From: Chamaea fasciata
Taxonomy: Eukaryota > Chordata > Aves > Passeriformes > Sylviidae
Length of the DNA: 64,000 nt
Reading direction: 5' to 3'
NCBI GenBank assembly: GCA_029207755.1
Contig: JARCOQ010000002.1
Coordinates: forward strand, 60,956,820-61,020,819
Below the pieces are notes generated by a model that worked only from the letters and a program-made list of their open reading frames with translations, did not search any database and was not told the origin of the DNA. Both the position numbers and the translations under genes were made by a program. Below, one piece after another: positions 22,956-35,450 of the stretch. The first letter of the stretch is position 1; each line of letters begins with the position of its first letter.

Positions 22956-25900
22956 ATCCTTTTGATTGGGTAGAATGAATAACATACAGAACAGTTTTGT
23001 TCTAAATTCTAGTAAGAATTTAAATTACCAAAATGGGCAAAGCTTCACATGGGCAGGATCTGCTTGGCATGCTGTGCTCTGATCATAAACCCGTTTGATG
23101 CAGCATGGCTCAGGGTTTCCAGCATCTTAAAGGTCATAATATTATCTACACTGTTCTCTCTTTCTTTACAGTGTTCGCTCTCATATACAGCATTTTAAAT
23201 GGTGCTTTACAGACTCGTCTGAGTGCTTTTCTTACTGGGATTATAGCAAACCAGCTCCTCCTAACACAGAATAGCAATGCAGGTAAACTTAAGTAAATTC
23301 TCATCAAAGGTAATAGACTGCCAATGGTTTCAGAGTGAGACAGTTCATAGAGTTCATAGAAAGAGTAAACATCTGTATTTTTAAACCTATCACAAATACA
23401 TGCTTTGATTATGATTTACATACTACAGTAAATTTAAAATTATATAATTTCTTTACTTATTTCTGTTGCTGCCAAATGCATTTTTTGGGTTTTTTAGGTT
23501 TGCAATTATGCACAAAACTTTAAAGTTATTTAGAGAACTCAAATTCAAAGTTATAAAAACTCTAAATCTGCAAATGTTATTTGTGAAAGTAACATTTACA
23601 CCTTCTTACTAATGTAAAAGTAGTAATTAGTAAAGGAATTACCTTCAGAGAGAAACAATGAGAATGTTCACTGAAAATGTCAGCATTTATCTAATAATTA
23701 TTTTAAGCACTTTTCCAGTAACATTTGGAACAACTGAATTGTAGGACAGATTTGCTGTTAGGTCTCTGAGGCTGGTTAGCCAGTGGCAGTTACATATGTA
23801 CATAATATCCTCTGAGGGTGTCTCAGAAAATTAGTTTTCTCCAGCTGAAACGACCTTACTACAAACTGGATGTCAGGTACACAAGGATAGTTTTCAATGT
23901 CTTCCTGCCTGATGACTTCCATTTGAAGCTTCAAAAGCTACAAATCCACTTAATCTATGGAAATGTCTACCTGTGAGGACCTGTATATAATTGAACTTTT
24001 TTCTGGTATGGGAAAATGTGTCATGGATCTGATACATTTGATTTTTTTCTATCATACTCAGTATAATCTGCATGGGAAGTAGATTTTGAGTTAGGAAACT
24101 CTTGTTTTCTTAATGGCTATCACAACAATGCCTAGTAATGGGATTGAATGCATCCACAAAATTGCAGGGGGGCCTGAAATTACACCTTCCAACACTAGCT
24201 CCATTTTTAAATGATGCCGACATTCTATGATATGATACTTTTTTAGTTTCAAAATCAGGGTGTATGCATGCAAACAGCTCATTAGAACTAGTCCTGGAAA
24301 TTCCTAACTCTCAAGACACTGGTTCTGGTCATTTGAGACAACAGTGTTTAGCACAGGTGAAAAGTATACTCTTAAGAGTTGAACAACATAGAGGATCATG
24401 GGCCAGTGCCCTGAAACTATCTGTGGTACTGCTGTTTTTAGTGTTGGCATAGCCTAAGCAGCCATGTGCAGATTAGCTTTGACCTAAAAGCCAAATAAAA
24501 TAAGTGCATTTTAGTGAGACACTGTATTTCAAATGTAGTCACTCCAGAATTTAGGACCTGTTTGGTCAGTTGTGTGAATCCTTTCTTTTTCCTGTCAGTT
24601 GTCTTGTTTGTCTCAGCACATTTTTATTTATTTATCCTACAATTTTACAGATGCCTTCCTTCCCTGAATACATTCTTACAATAATAAAAGATCTCTGGGA
24701 TTAAATTTTAATATCAATGTCTTGCTGATGGAAAGAGGTTAGACTTGTTCACATTTCTTGGCACACATACATGGCTGCTATCTTTCTTTTCTTTACATCA
24801 CTGATTTAAAATTTGACTTTCCCAACATTTCCTTAAATTTTGCACAGTTTAGTACCAATTAATATATTTCTCTTTTATTTTATTTTGAGTTCACATTTTT
24901 AGTATGTACTGTTAATGAGTATTCTGACATTTTGCTGTAGTTAAATCCTACATGGTTGCATGCATACCCATAGCTTTTAAACCTCAGAAGCTGGAAGCAG
25001 GGGGTGATGTAAGGGAGCCCACTCATTTATTCATGAACAATATTCCCTCATTCTTTTCTTGAGTGATTAAGTGAAGATTATTCTGTCTTTTTCAGCAAAA
25101 TTTACCAACATGTTTTCCTTTAGCAAAAGCAGCAGGGAGAAGCAAAGACAGAAAAAGGGAGAAGGCTTAACAGTTTTAAAAATCAAGGGCAAAGCACGTT
25201 ACAGATGAAGACAGCTGTTTGAACAGAACACAACCAAGCTGTGACTTTCACAGTATTTAGATATTCAGAGGATTCTGTCGCTTTGTAAAACACTTGAAAA
25301 TCTACTAATGAGCCCTGCTATATATTTGACCTTGTTGTATATTCTTCTTCTGTTGCTACCAATATTGATATGTGAAACTAGGGAAAACCTTCATATATTT
25401 TCTGATCTGACTATACTACAGGGCATAAATGTAATAGACAAAATGCTTTGGTATTCATAATTAATAGAAAAAACCAACAAACTATTTTCTTTAAAATGTT
25501 AAGCAACTTTATAGCTTTTACTAACCTCAGTAGGAGTTGAACCTTTTTGAAAACAGGTCACATATTCAGGCACTTTACATTTACGTTTTTCTTATCTAAC
25601 CCCTCACGATAGTCTGTTTTTGTACTTGTATCTACAGTGACTTACTCTATAGCAATTTCCATCTCAGTGACTTAGAGAAATGAAGCTGGTTTCTCTTTTT
25701 GTCTTTTTGTTGTTTTTTTTTTTCTTTTCCCCCTCATGTTCCCCCTTGCTTATGATGAGAGTAATAGCATTGTAGGAGGTTTGACTGCCTAAACTTATTG
25801 TTACCCTAGGTGACCTTCTACCAGTATTTCAGCCACAACACAATTGTTTCTTTTTAAATCTGTATGGTGCTGATAGAAATGGAAATAGTTTCAACTCAAT

Positions 25901-26683
25901 TCTACAGTAGAATAAGAAGCCAAGGTAGGAGAACTATATTACTCAGCAAATCACAGTTCCAGGAAAGGCTTATTGAACAGCTAGTGAAGCAGAGACTAGG
26001 TAAAATAACTCACTGTCAGGTACCAGCTGTCATAAAAGATTAGACACAGACATTGAGCACATAGAACTTTTAATTTGATTCAGCATTTGTATTCCTTTCT
26101 GGTATAAGACTCAAAGATTTCCACTTCAGCTGTCAGTGAATGGACAGATTTCTCTCTGTGGCCCACTCTATAAACATTAGAAGGAGCAGAGTAATACAGA
26201 CTATTACCTTGTATCATAGGGGGAAAAAGCTCCAAAAGACTTCTTTTTGATTGAAGATATTAGTTATTTTGCTTGTTATGATAATATTTCCTATGTTATT
26301 GTACAAAAGCCCAGTTTCATGTACAGGTAAGAATATGCTACAAACCTTCTATTATAAACTCTTAGACTACACTCAGAGGATTTTAGTGTAGGTGTCATGG
26401 ATTATAACTCAAAACGTGATTACAGGTCATAAATCTTAAAGCCAAAAGCACTTGTGCTGAGGATTTTTTTTTTTTTAATTTGCATTTAAGGTTTGTTTTG
26501 TTTTGTTTTTAATGTGGATGATAACTGTTGAAAACACCTATTCAAATAGAACCATAAGATGGATAAAAATAAGGCTTTCTTGTCCATATTATCACTTCAG
26601 AGATCAGTGGAAATTCTTTGTCTTTCATTCAGTGGAATTGCTCAACATAATCAGTTTTTAGATGAGTATTGGTTTACAAAGTC
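22956..26683. other. Unique AT-rich non-coding sequence
   Basis: No gene, RNA or transposon that I can recognise over 3.7 kb. Short T runs occur near 25711 and 26465. No open frame exceeds about 65 codons. Confidence 0.55.
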
Positions 26684-26761
26684 ACAGGTCCTATATGACA
26701 TAGGTAAATTTCAGGTATTTTTACAGGTCCTATATGACATAGGTAAATTTCAGGTATTTTT
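26684..26761. repeat. Perfect 39-bp tandem duplication
   Basis: 26684-26722 and 26723-26761 are identical. Each unit contains a perfect 5-bp inverted repeat (CCTAT, 5-base spacer, ATAGG). Confidence 0.95.
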
Positions 26762-28191
26762 AACTCTATGAAATTATATTTAATGAAAATGTGAGCAATA
26801 TGTGTATTTGGATCTTCCCTGTGAATTAGACTCATAACCTCCAGTATCCACCTTAGTGATTTTGCATATAAAATTGCTTATTTACTTGTTTATGTTTTAG
26901 AAATACATTAAAATTTTCTTAAAATAAATATTGATTTATTGCTTCCAAATTAATCTGCAAAAAGGGAACCAAGGAAACACTTTTGACCCATTAGATATCC
27001 CACTAGATATCTAATACTGGTAGAACTCCTATTTCTCAGAATATGTTAAACTTAGGAGCTTTACTCCATTTCTTAGAGAAGCTGAGAAAAAATTATTACT
27101 CTTTAGCATTTGCAAGATGAAAACCATCTAATTTTTGTAACTTGTCTATTAGATTATTCCTTCCATATGGCAATCATATTTCCTTCATGAAAACAGACGA
27201 AAACAAGAGAAGGCAATAAAATTCTTATTTAAGCTTTAAAATGCTGTCAGTAAACTCTTTAATAGAATTACAAGGTAATAGGAAAGTTTAAACTACAAAG
27301 GGTATGGACCCAAGGAACTGAAATCTAGTTTATATTTTCAGAACAGGTATGAAATTATTTTATTGGGCTTTTCCTTATTTAGGAAATTTTTTTGCTAATA
27401 GTGATATAGCACATAAATGAAATGAACATGTTAGTTCAGTAATTGTACAACCTCAAATGAAATTGACCCTGCTGTCAGAATGGCAGTGTTAACATGAATA
27501 ACCCAATGTGAAACTATTGGTCTAGTGAAGGAAATGTAGTAAAAGAAATAAAAAGGAGGAAATAAAATTCAGTCAAAGATACACTAGTGGCATCAGTGAG
27601 TCACAGTGTTGTCATATCAGTAGACATTCTTCAGGAATACAGTTTCTATAGAGGCTGTATTGATTACAAGCAGTGCTGTTTGAGCTGGAACTTCTGTTTC
27701 CTGAAGAGGGATTTGGATAAAATGAATATTCCATTGTTAGCTAATTCCAAAGATGTCAGTTTGCATGTCTTCTCTGTTTCTTCTGTTGACCTGCCTCAGC
27801 AGAAAACCAAATGGTTTCTCCATCAGATAGACAGTAAATGAAAATAATCTTCACATCCTTTGTACATTAAAGAAAGGATACCTCTGGACTCTTTGAATTT
27901 TAAAACAAAGAAATTGACAAAAAATGCTTTTGTATTTAATGAAAGAGAGATCTGTAAAGATTTCTTTTACTGTAGGGTAGCTCAGGTACTGGTTTCCCAC
28001 GTGGCATCACAGTAGTATCTTTGAAGCAAACCTTTTATTTTCTTTGCTTAAAATTAATAAAATTTTATTTAACTTTATGTAATTTTTCTTGTCATTCATC
28101 TACATCTAATTTTTTGACAGCTCTTTTCTGTCTTTCCCTTACATAATACATAGCCACATGATGTTAGCTTGTCCATAAGGTAGGTTTATAG

Positions 28192-28193
<2 letters not shown>
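26762..28193. other. Unique AT-rich non-coding sequence
   Basis: No feature recognised. The 84-codon frame at 27587-27841 has no known motif. Confidence 0.55.

Positions 28194-28228
<35 letters not shown>
28194..28228. repeat. Poly(T) tract
   Basis: About 35 consecutive T with no associated retroelement body. Confidence 0.9.
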
Positions 28229-28229
<1 letters not shown>

Positions 28230-31200
28230 TTCCTTTTCACAAATCCATATTCTTCCAATAAACACAGAGGAAAATCCTTTTCACAAATAGTTCTTGTTAT
28301 TTTTCCCCCTCTGTTGTTTAAAGTGATGGGCTAAGGAGGATTAATATCATCCTCTAACTATAATGCAACTAAACCATATCACTTTCTAATTAAGTTAAAC
28401 TGCTTAGAATTAAGGTAACACTACATTTTTTTGAACTAGAAAACTTATAGTAGAAAAGGCTAGAGGATAAAAATAGAGCACAGTCTTTTAATGCTTTGAA
28501 ATTCGATGGTATATTTTCTTTCCTATGTGCTGCATATTGCTAAAACTGGAGTCATCACTGATTTAGTCATATTGTACAACTCCCACAGTCCGTTTTGACC
28601 AGCACATTCCCTGATAGTTTTAAATAAAAAAAAAAAAATAGGTGTATTATCCTGAGTTACATGCCACAAGCCCTTTTTTAAGATTTGCAACTGAAGCAAA
28701 GCAGTGTCAACCACAATATCCTTTTTTTATTAATGTTCTTTCCTCCTATTTGAAACAGGTGAAAATTCTCTCCCTTATTTCTCATTACATATGTATAGAA
28801 ACTTGCTCAACTTCTTTAGAGTCTTCAGTGAAGCAAAGTTGCATCTCAAATTTGTCCTTATCGTATGTCCTTGGCTTAATTTTATTTATGATTATTTTTA
28901 TCTTTTCAGAAACCATTTTCTGTGGGTGTACAGAAAAAGCTTTTTAAAAGTTCTGCCATAGTAGTCCTTCCCATCTACAGGAACAGCAGAAAAACATGAC
29001 CTGTGAAAGTCTTGATATTTAAAAATAAGCAACCAAATAGAGGAATTTTTTACTGTTTCAAATAGAACAAGCTGCAAAAATGTTGAAAATGGAATTCTAA
29101 AATTAAACTTTATATTTAGCATCATGAAAAAATAAAATATCCAGGTCATAAGAAGCAGATGAGTAAGTCAATACACCTTAATAGGCAGTTTAGAACTTTG
29201 TGAATATTTCCAGACACATGCCAACTGCATCAGGTTCTAATAAACTAATTAATTTAGAACTAGGCACATTAGAAATGCCATGAAATTCAATAAGGCTATC
29301 AGTAAAATATTCTTTTTAATGCATAAAGCTTAAAAAATCCTTTGTTATAAAAAATTCCTGTAGAATATTTTCTGGGTGTGTGAGAGAGAGATGTTGTGAT
29401 TCTTGCAGATTCTGTATATTTTCATATAGTCTGGAAATTAATAACATTGTTTCTTCTAGCTTAAAAGAGGTAGGAGGAAAGGGACATACCAACACACAGA
29501 ATTGACCATTATGTTTGTCCATTGTCAAGTTTTTCTTGTAGATATTTTTTTTTCAGGAAGAATAAGAATTTCATATATATATATACACACCAATCTGACC
29601 AAGTAGACACTGAACTGAATCAACACATTACGATTTAGCTGAATCCTGGATCAGGAATTTAAATCATTTTTGCTACTTCTAATATCCAAATGCCACATGG
29701 TTTCCTCACCTGGATAATATACCCAGAAATGTCTTTTTTAGACCTTAGTTTCAATGTAACCTCAACACACGTTAACCTCAGATTCAACAGAACCTGAATC
29801 ATCCAGAATGTTCTCAGTGAATGTCCAGCCATTTCCCCGTATTTTATTACTTTAATACTTTACCCATGTGGGAACAACTTCATGAATTAAGGCAGGAGCT
29901 CCAAAATGAGAGTTGTCTCTGTCTCTCATCTCAATGTTAAGCATTCACTTCTGCTTGAGAATCCCAAAGAAGAAGCTGGAAGACAAAGGTTCATAAGAAA
30001 CAGGATTTCTCAGTTCTTGCTTCAAATAGAACCAATTACCTTGAATTAGCAAGTGGAATATAGATGATTACGTACTCCAATATGCATAAATTATACTTTT
30101 CATATGAGCACAGCAGACAAAATGCCAACATATTAATTTATCCAGGCATATTACTGCACTGTAAGGAAGGATGGCTTTCTCATTTTTCATTATTCTGATA
30201 CCTTAAAACTTGCTTTATTAGCTTAATTATTTCACACCTGCTAATAATACTTCTTTGACTGGAAAAACAAATTGTATGATATAGGAGTTATATTATGCCA
30301 GAAAGCATGTGATAAAATAAACAAGCAATTCTTTTCAGAAATACCTTTGGTGGAAACTGCTTTGGAGAGTGGAGTGCTGAATTTTAATTTCAGGCTGCAG
30401 CCAATAACTAGTAATCTCTAATATTTACTGTTTATGGTACTGTTGTAATTTATGGTAATTTCAACTAAATGACCCAAATAATACAAATGTTTGATTCCAA
30501 ATTAATTTAGCTTATGAAAATCCCATTTAAAACACATTTCTTTGAATTTCAGAGGAATTGTCTTCATTCAAATATAATTACTGTCCTGCAACATATTATT
30601 TCAGGCAGCACCATAAGCTTAAAAAGATATTTGATCAATACGACTAACAGAGAAAAATAGCATTTGGGATTTTTCAATGTAGAGATGCTTTCTACTTATC
30701 TGTTAAGTCTACAAGAAAAAATAATTAAAATGAATAAACATTCAAATGTGTCCATCTCCTTTGTTCAATTCAAAATTTACTGTTAGTTACTTTGAAAAGG
30801 AAGCATAAGAGCAGCTGGACCTTCTTTAATGTATATTTGTCACAGCAATCTCGAAGATAGGCAATGAGGAATAGTAAAAAGAAAAGGAATACAAACATTA
30901 TCTAATATCTATACTAAAACAAAGCATAATGAGCTTTGCATTTTAAGAAAAGAAAAAAAAAAAAAGAAAGGACTGAATTGGTTCATAAACCCCCAAATAT
31001 CTGGAAACCCTAGGTATTTCATTAAGGCAATGTTGTGCCCAATATAAAGCCAGTCAGATCTTTACAGATTTTAATAATCAGTGTAATCACAAAACTAACA
31101 CGTAGCACCAAAGTGTTTCTCCTTTCACCTTCACCTGATGCCTTCAATTTTTGTTCTTTTCTGTCCTTTCTTGATATTTTAAATTATCTCAGCGTTAGTT

Positions 31201-31487
31201 TTCAATACTAGCTATTATTAAATAATGGAATTAACACTTTCCCTAAAATTTATTTATTTCATAATAAAAACTTGCACTACCAGTAACATTTCTACAAAAT
31301 TGCTTCTGCCTTTCACTTTCTTACTTAATTCCATAATATGATTAAAAAAATTATGTTGGTACATTCCTGACATGGGGTTAATACATTAGCATTTTCACTT
31401 GATTTAATCAAGTGCATTGTTACTTTAGAAAATTATTCTGTGAAATGAAGTAAAGAGAAAAAAATACCCTGGGAATACATCCATTGT
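28229..31487. other. Unique AT-rich non-coding sequence
   Basis: No gene or recognisable transposon. It includes a short (AT)n (about 29573-29585) and one member of a dispersed 29-bp sequence (29199-29227) that recurs at 36203-36231. Confidence 0.5.
29199..29227 (+). repeat. Dispersed 29-bp sequence, copy 1
   Basis: It matches 36203-36231 at 28 of 29 positions in the same orientation. A match this long 7 kb away is not expected by chance, so the two are homologous. Flanking similarity is weak, pointing to an old repeat family or a duplicated element. Confidence 0.8.
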
Positions 31488-31539
31488 CTATGAATGTTTT
31501 TTTATCCCACATTCTCCCATTAAAGTAAACATTTGGCTA

Positions 31540-31780
31540 CTCTTCTCAGCCTTACATACTCGGCCTGTGATTTGAGAATCAAGTTGGCTCCTTTCCATCT
31601 CATCTATAATCACCAATAACACATGTTCGGCAGGCCAAATTAGTCCCTTGTTTGCACCTGTGCCCCCTGATGCCGTCACTGGGTTTGCACAGCTGTAATT
31701 GCCTCGAGTATAGTAAACAGCTCCGATGATGCACAAACTGGAATTGGATCCACATACCAATCTCTTTCAGCTAAGAGGAC
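31540..31780. other. CpG-retaining unique block (candidate conserved element)
   Basis: Five CpG sites lie within about 170 bases (31561, 31628, 31674, 31704, 31724), in a region where CpG is otherwise scarce outside LTRs. A CAGCTG E-box sits next to a TAATTG homeodomain-type core (31691-31701). The minus strand has a 90-codon open frame (31488-31760) with no domain I recognise. It is not similar to any repeat I know. It could be a conserved enhancer or, less likely, an exon. Confidence 0.35.
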
Positions 31781-32217
31781 TGTAAGGTCAAACAAAATAA
31801 GAAGCAGCAAAACTTACCCTTATGACTAGAGTTGGTAGATGGAATTTTTTTCAGGAGCAACTCTGTACTCTGCTTGGAGAAGGAATGTGTTTTTTTACAC
31901 TGCTGGGATAGATAGAAAACAAAAGAAAAACGATTTAGGCTTTTTGCAGAAACCAGATTTTGAATTTACTGTCTGAGCAGTGATTTGTAGTTAACAAAAA
32001 AAAAATAAGATTCATGTTCAGCTTTTCCAAATGTAGGGAGTTTAAAAATATAATAAAGAAAAAGCTGTTAATGATTAGTCTAAGATTGCAAGATAGTTCC
32101 TAATTTAAAAGGATTATAGTAAGGGGTAATGTTTTACACTTTAATCAATGGGATTAAAGACTAAAAGTACTTTTAAATTCTTTAATCCAACAAAAGTAAC
32201 CTCTTAGTGTTATGGGG
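31781..32217. other. Unique AT-rich non-coding sequence
   Basis: No feature recognised. Confidence 0.5.
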
Positions 32218-32291
32218 TCTTTTTTGTTTGTTTGGGTTTTTGATTTTTTGTTTTTGTTTGTTTGTTTTTGGGTTTTTGTTTTTGTTTTTAG
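32218..32291. repeat. (TTTG)n-like T/G tract
   Basis: Irregular TTTG, TTTTTG and GGG units over about 70 bases. Confidence 0.88.
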
Positions 32292-34984
32292 TTGAAATCA
32301 CAATCCCCACAATAAATTGAGTAATAGAAGTCCTGGGTAAAATATTGATTTTGAATTTCTGACTATTTATTAATTGTAATCTTGCCCAGTTTCTCTCTAC
32401 ACTGATGATGAACAGAGCATACAAAACATAGTATTATTCCTACTGCAAAACAGGAGCATAACATAAAAAGTTAAAAGCCCTTAATCTCTCAGGCAAACCT
32501 GTCCAGTTTGCAGATGAGGACCTCTCAAATAGTTCTGAGGTCACAAAACACAATTCTTTTAAATCTGGCAAATGAATATTTAAAATAGCTTTTATAATTG
32601 CATCACCTTCTGCAAAAAGGAAAAGTAGATTCTGATCCCAACCTTCTATGTCAAATAGAAGCATTCTCAATTATTTCAGCAGAAATAAGTTCAAAAGTTT
32701 AAAGAACTGATGATATTTGAATGCCCGCAACATAAAGTTATGTCTGAACAGTCTGATTTTTTTTTCTCTCAGGGCAAAAAAAATTACATTTTTCTAACAG
32801 AATTTTATTCCTTTGAACCTGTTTTCCCTTGGTATCAGGTTGTAAAGTGCTATCCACCAAGGCTTCTCTTCAATCGTTAAAGAAAGACCTTTTGTGATGT
32901 TTTTAATTAGTTTTAACCTTCTTCACATCTTCAAGCATGGTTATGGACACTCATTGATTTTAATTACCATACTGATAGCTTACTGCTTTGCACTTCTTAT
33001 TAAAATGACCCTCTAGCATTTCTTTTGAAAAAGTCCTACATGTAGGTTTTTGGGGTTTTTTTCACTGTTAAAAAATAATCTGAATTTGTTTGCATTTTTG
33101 GTGTTAAAATGTTGAGTATTTTGATAAAATTTTGCATTTTATCAATTTGCATAAACAAAAGAGTTTTGAAGACAGAAAATAATGTTATAAAATACTTGAT
33201 TTTTACTACTTAAAGGATTTTTGGGAGGAGGAGAGTGTTTGCATGTTTGTCACATAATGTGGAACTTGTCAATTCATGACACCTATGAAAAGAAACAGAA
33301 ATCTGTTACCAACAGCAGTGTCCAATATTAATTCTTATTTGCTCAGCTTCTAGCTATTCTCACGAGTGTGTTCATCACCTAGAAACCAATTTTGTATACA
33401 GTAATAACCCATACAATGCATGACTCATTAAAGAGGAATGCACCTTCTGTTTCAAAAAGAAGGAACCTCCTAGCTCTCTGTCAGAATGAAATCATATATT
33501 TTCCCAGTTTTTAGACACACGTATTTCAGCTTCATAAGCCCTCAGTCTCCTCTGCTAGTTTTTCACATAAAGATGCACAGCATTTAGGCAGCATAACACA
33601 TTTTAATACCAATGTGTTATTCTTGCTTCGTATCTTTCTCTCTTTCATGTCTAGGTCATACAAACTTTGTAAATTTCGTTGTTTATTATTTCTAAAACCT
33701 GCTGATGCAAAATCTTTCCCCACATGAGAGAAGAATTTGGAGAAAAATCATACAAAGATTTCCCTATTTACAAATTAGTTTAACAAAATCTTATACACTC
33801 TAAGGATTATGAAAAGGTGGCAAAATTAAAGGTGAAATCTTTCTAAAGAGAACAGAAACCTTATAAGGTTTTAGTACTGGGGTTTTTTGGTTTATCAGTG
33901 AACATTTCTAAATGAAATATAAAGGAAATTTGATATTGTTTCTTCTTTTAATTTTTTTTTTTTAATTGATGTAGCACCACACGAGTTGTTCCATCTGAAG
34001 TATGCTCTGTATTGTGTTAAGTGTGTGTTGCTGCTAAGGTCACCTGCACTACTACTACTGTAGATTTGTGGAGTACCTAGCTTCCAACTCAAAACTCTAG
34101 GAAATTTACATAATCTAAAACGCTTCAGTTTTTCTCTAGCTAATAAGCTAGAGGCATGCCTCTTTTACTTTGCCTTTGATTAAGTGTATATTTAATTTAT
34201 TTGAGAACCATTTCAATTGTAGACCATGCCCCATTTTAGGTTATTATTTGGGTTTAACCTTTCTTCTTCCCTGGACAGTTATTTAAATTTTATTGCTGGT
34301 TTTATGTTTTCATTGATCTTTGTCTCATACGCCATTCAGAGGAATTTATTAGAGAACAAATACAACATAAATGAAGGCATGTATTTATAATACCAAAGCA
34401 AGTCTTTTTAATTAGAGAAGGAAGAACAGCTTTAAGAAAAATAGCTAATAAGGTAACGAGCACAGTAGTATCATGAAATGACAGAATGTGATAATTATCA
34501 TTAGTAAAACCCTTTAAAACTTCCAAGTTCTAGTAAAGAAAAAAATCTTGCCTTTTTGCTTTCCAGTTATACCTGTAAATATTTGTAATAATTTATGTAT
34601 ATTTTTTAGAACTACTGTTCCATAGAAAGGTGGCTGGACTGTGATATATAGAGAACATTATTTTTCCTGGTTTAATTGGTTTGCAAATAGTCATTGCAGC
34701 AAGCTGGCTATGAAGAAACTTTTGAGCCAGGTTTTCCTGTCATTCACGTGTCTTTATTCAATCAACTTTTTCATAGGAAGAATTTTGAATACTTGGTAAC
34801 AATGAAGGAATAATGGACTCATAAACTATTTTAATTTTCATAAACCCTAGTAAAGTGACTTTTGGCCACAGTTAGCGCATGACTTAGAGGAGTGCCAAAA
34901 CAGAAAAACATTTCATAGTTTCAATCTCATTTCAGCATACATTTTTGTAGTGATCTGGAATTAGTTTTTTATTTTATGTAGAAT
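32292..34984. other. Unique AT-rich non-coding sequence
   Basis: No gene, RNA or transposon recognised. Confidence 0.55.
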
Positions 34985-35450
34985 GGTTTGTTCCAGACTG
35001 CCCTGTGTTTTAACCTCTTTGGTTTTTCCCTAGTCATAGGTCCTGTCCATCTCCCTGCAACCCAGCCTAGACGCTGGTGAGAGGCTGGGGTGATTGGCAG
35101 AGCCTATGACTTCTCTTGCCCTGTATCATGTATCAGATGTCCTGCGTATTATCTTTCTGTCTTGGTCACTCCCTCCTTACCTGGTATTGGTTATGGTTCA
35201 CCCTTGCCCCTTTCCACACCCCCCATAAAAAAGCTGAAACAAGAACCTCAGGATCACTCTCTCTGGACATGGCCCTGTGGGAGCAATAAACATCTAGCCT
35301 CAACCCTTGTGAGAGTCACTCTTTCTTCTTCCATGCTCTCTCTGCGCTTCAGCCTGAGGTTTGGACCCACCAAACCTAAGGATACAAATTTTCCATGTGG
35401 ACTGGTGAGTGATCAAGCTGGTAAACAACTCCAGACACCACCACACATTT
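34985..35450 (+). mobile_element. ERV LTR, sense orientation
   Basis: A GC-rich block in AT-rich flanks has LTR signals in order. U3 text is followed by a TATA-like CATAAAAAAG (35224-35233), about 55 bases later AATAAA (35285-35290), then a CTCAACCCTTGTGAGAGTCACTC-type U5. TATA and poly(A) signal this close imply a very short R, as in several avian ERV LTR families. The start may be TGTTCCAG at 34989. The end is uncertain (35390-35450). No internal region is visible. The 123-codon + frame at 35090-35461 is a by-product of GC-rich LTR sequence. Confidence 0.7.
35285..35290 (+). promoter_or_regulatory. LTR poly(A) signal
   Basis: AATAAA sits inside the LTR, downstream of the TATA-like box at 35224-35233. 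Confidence 0.6.
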
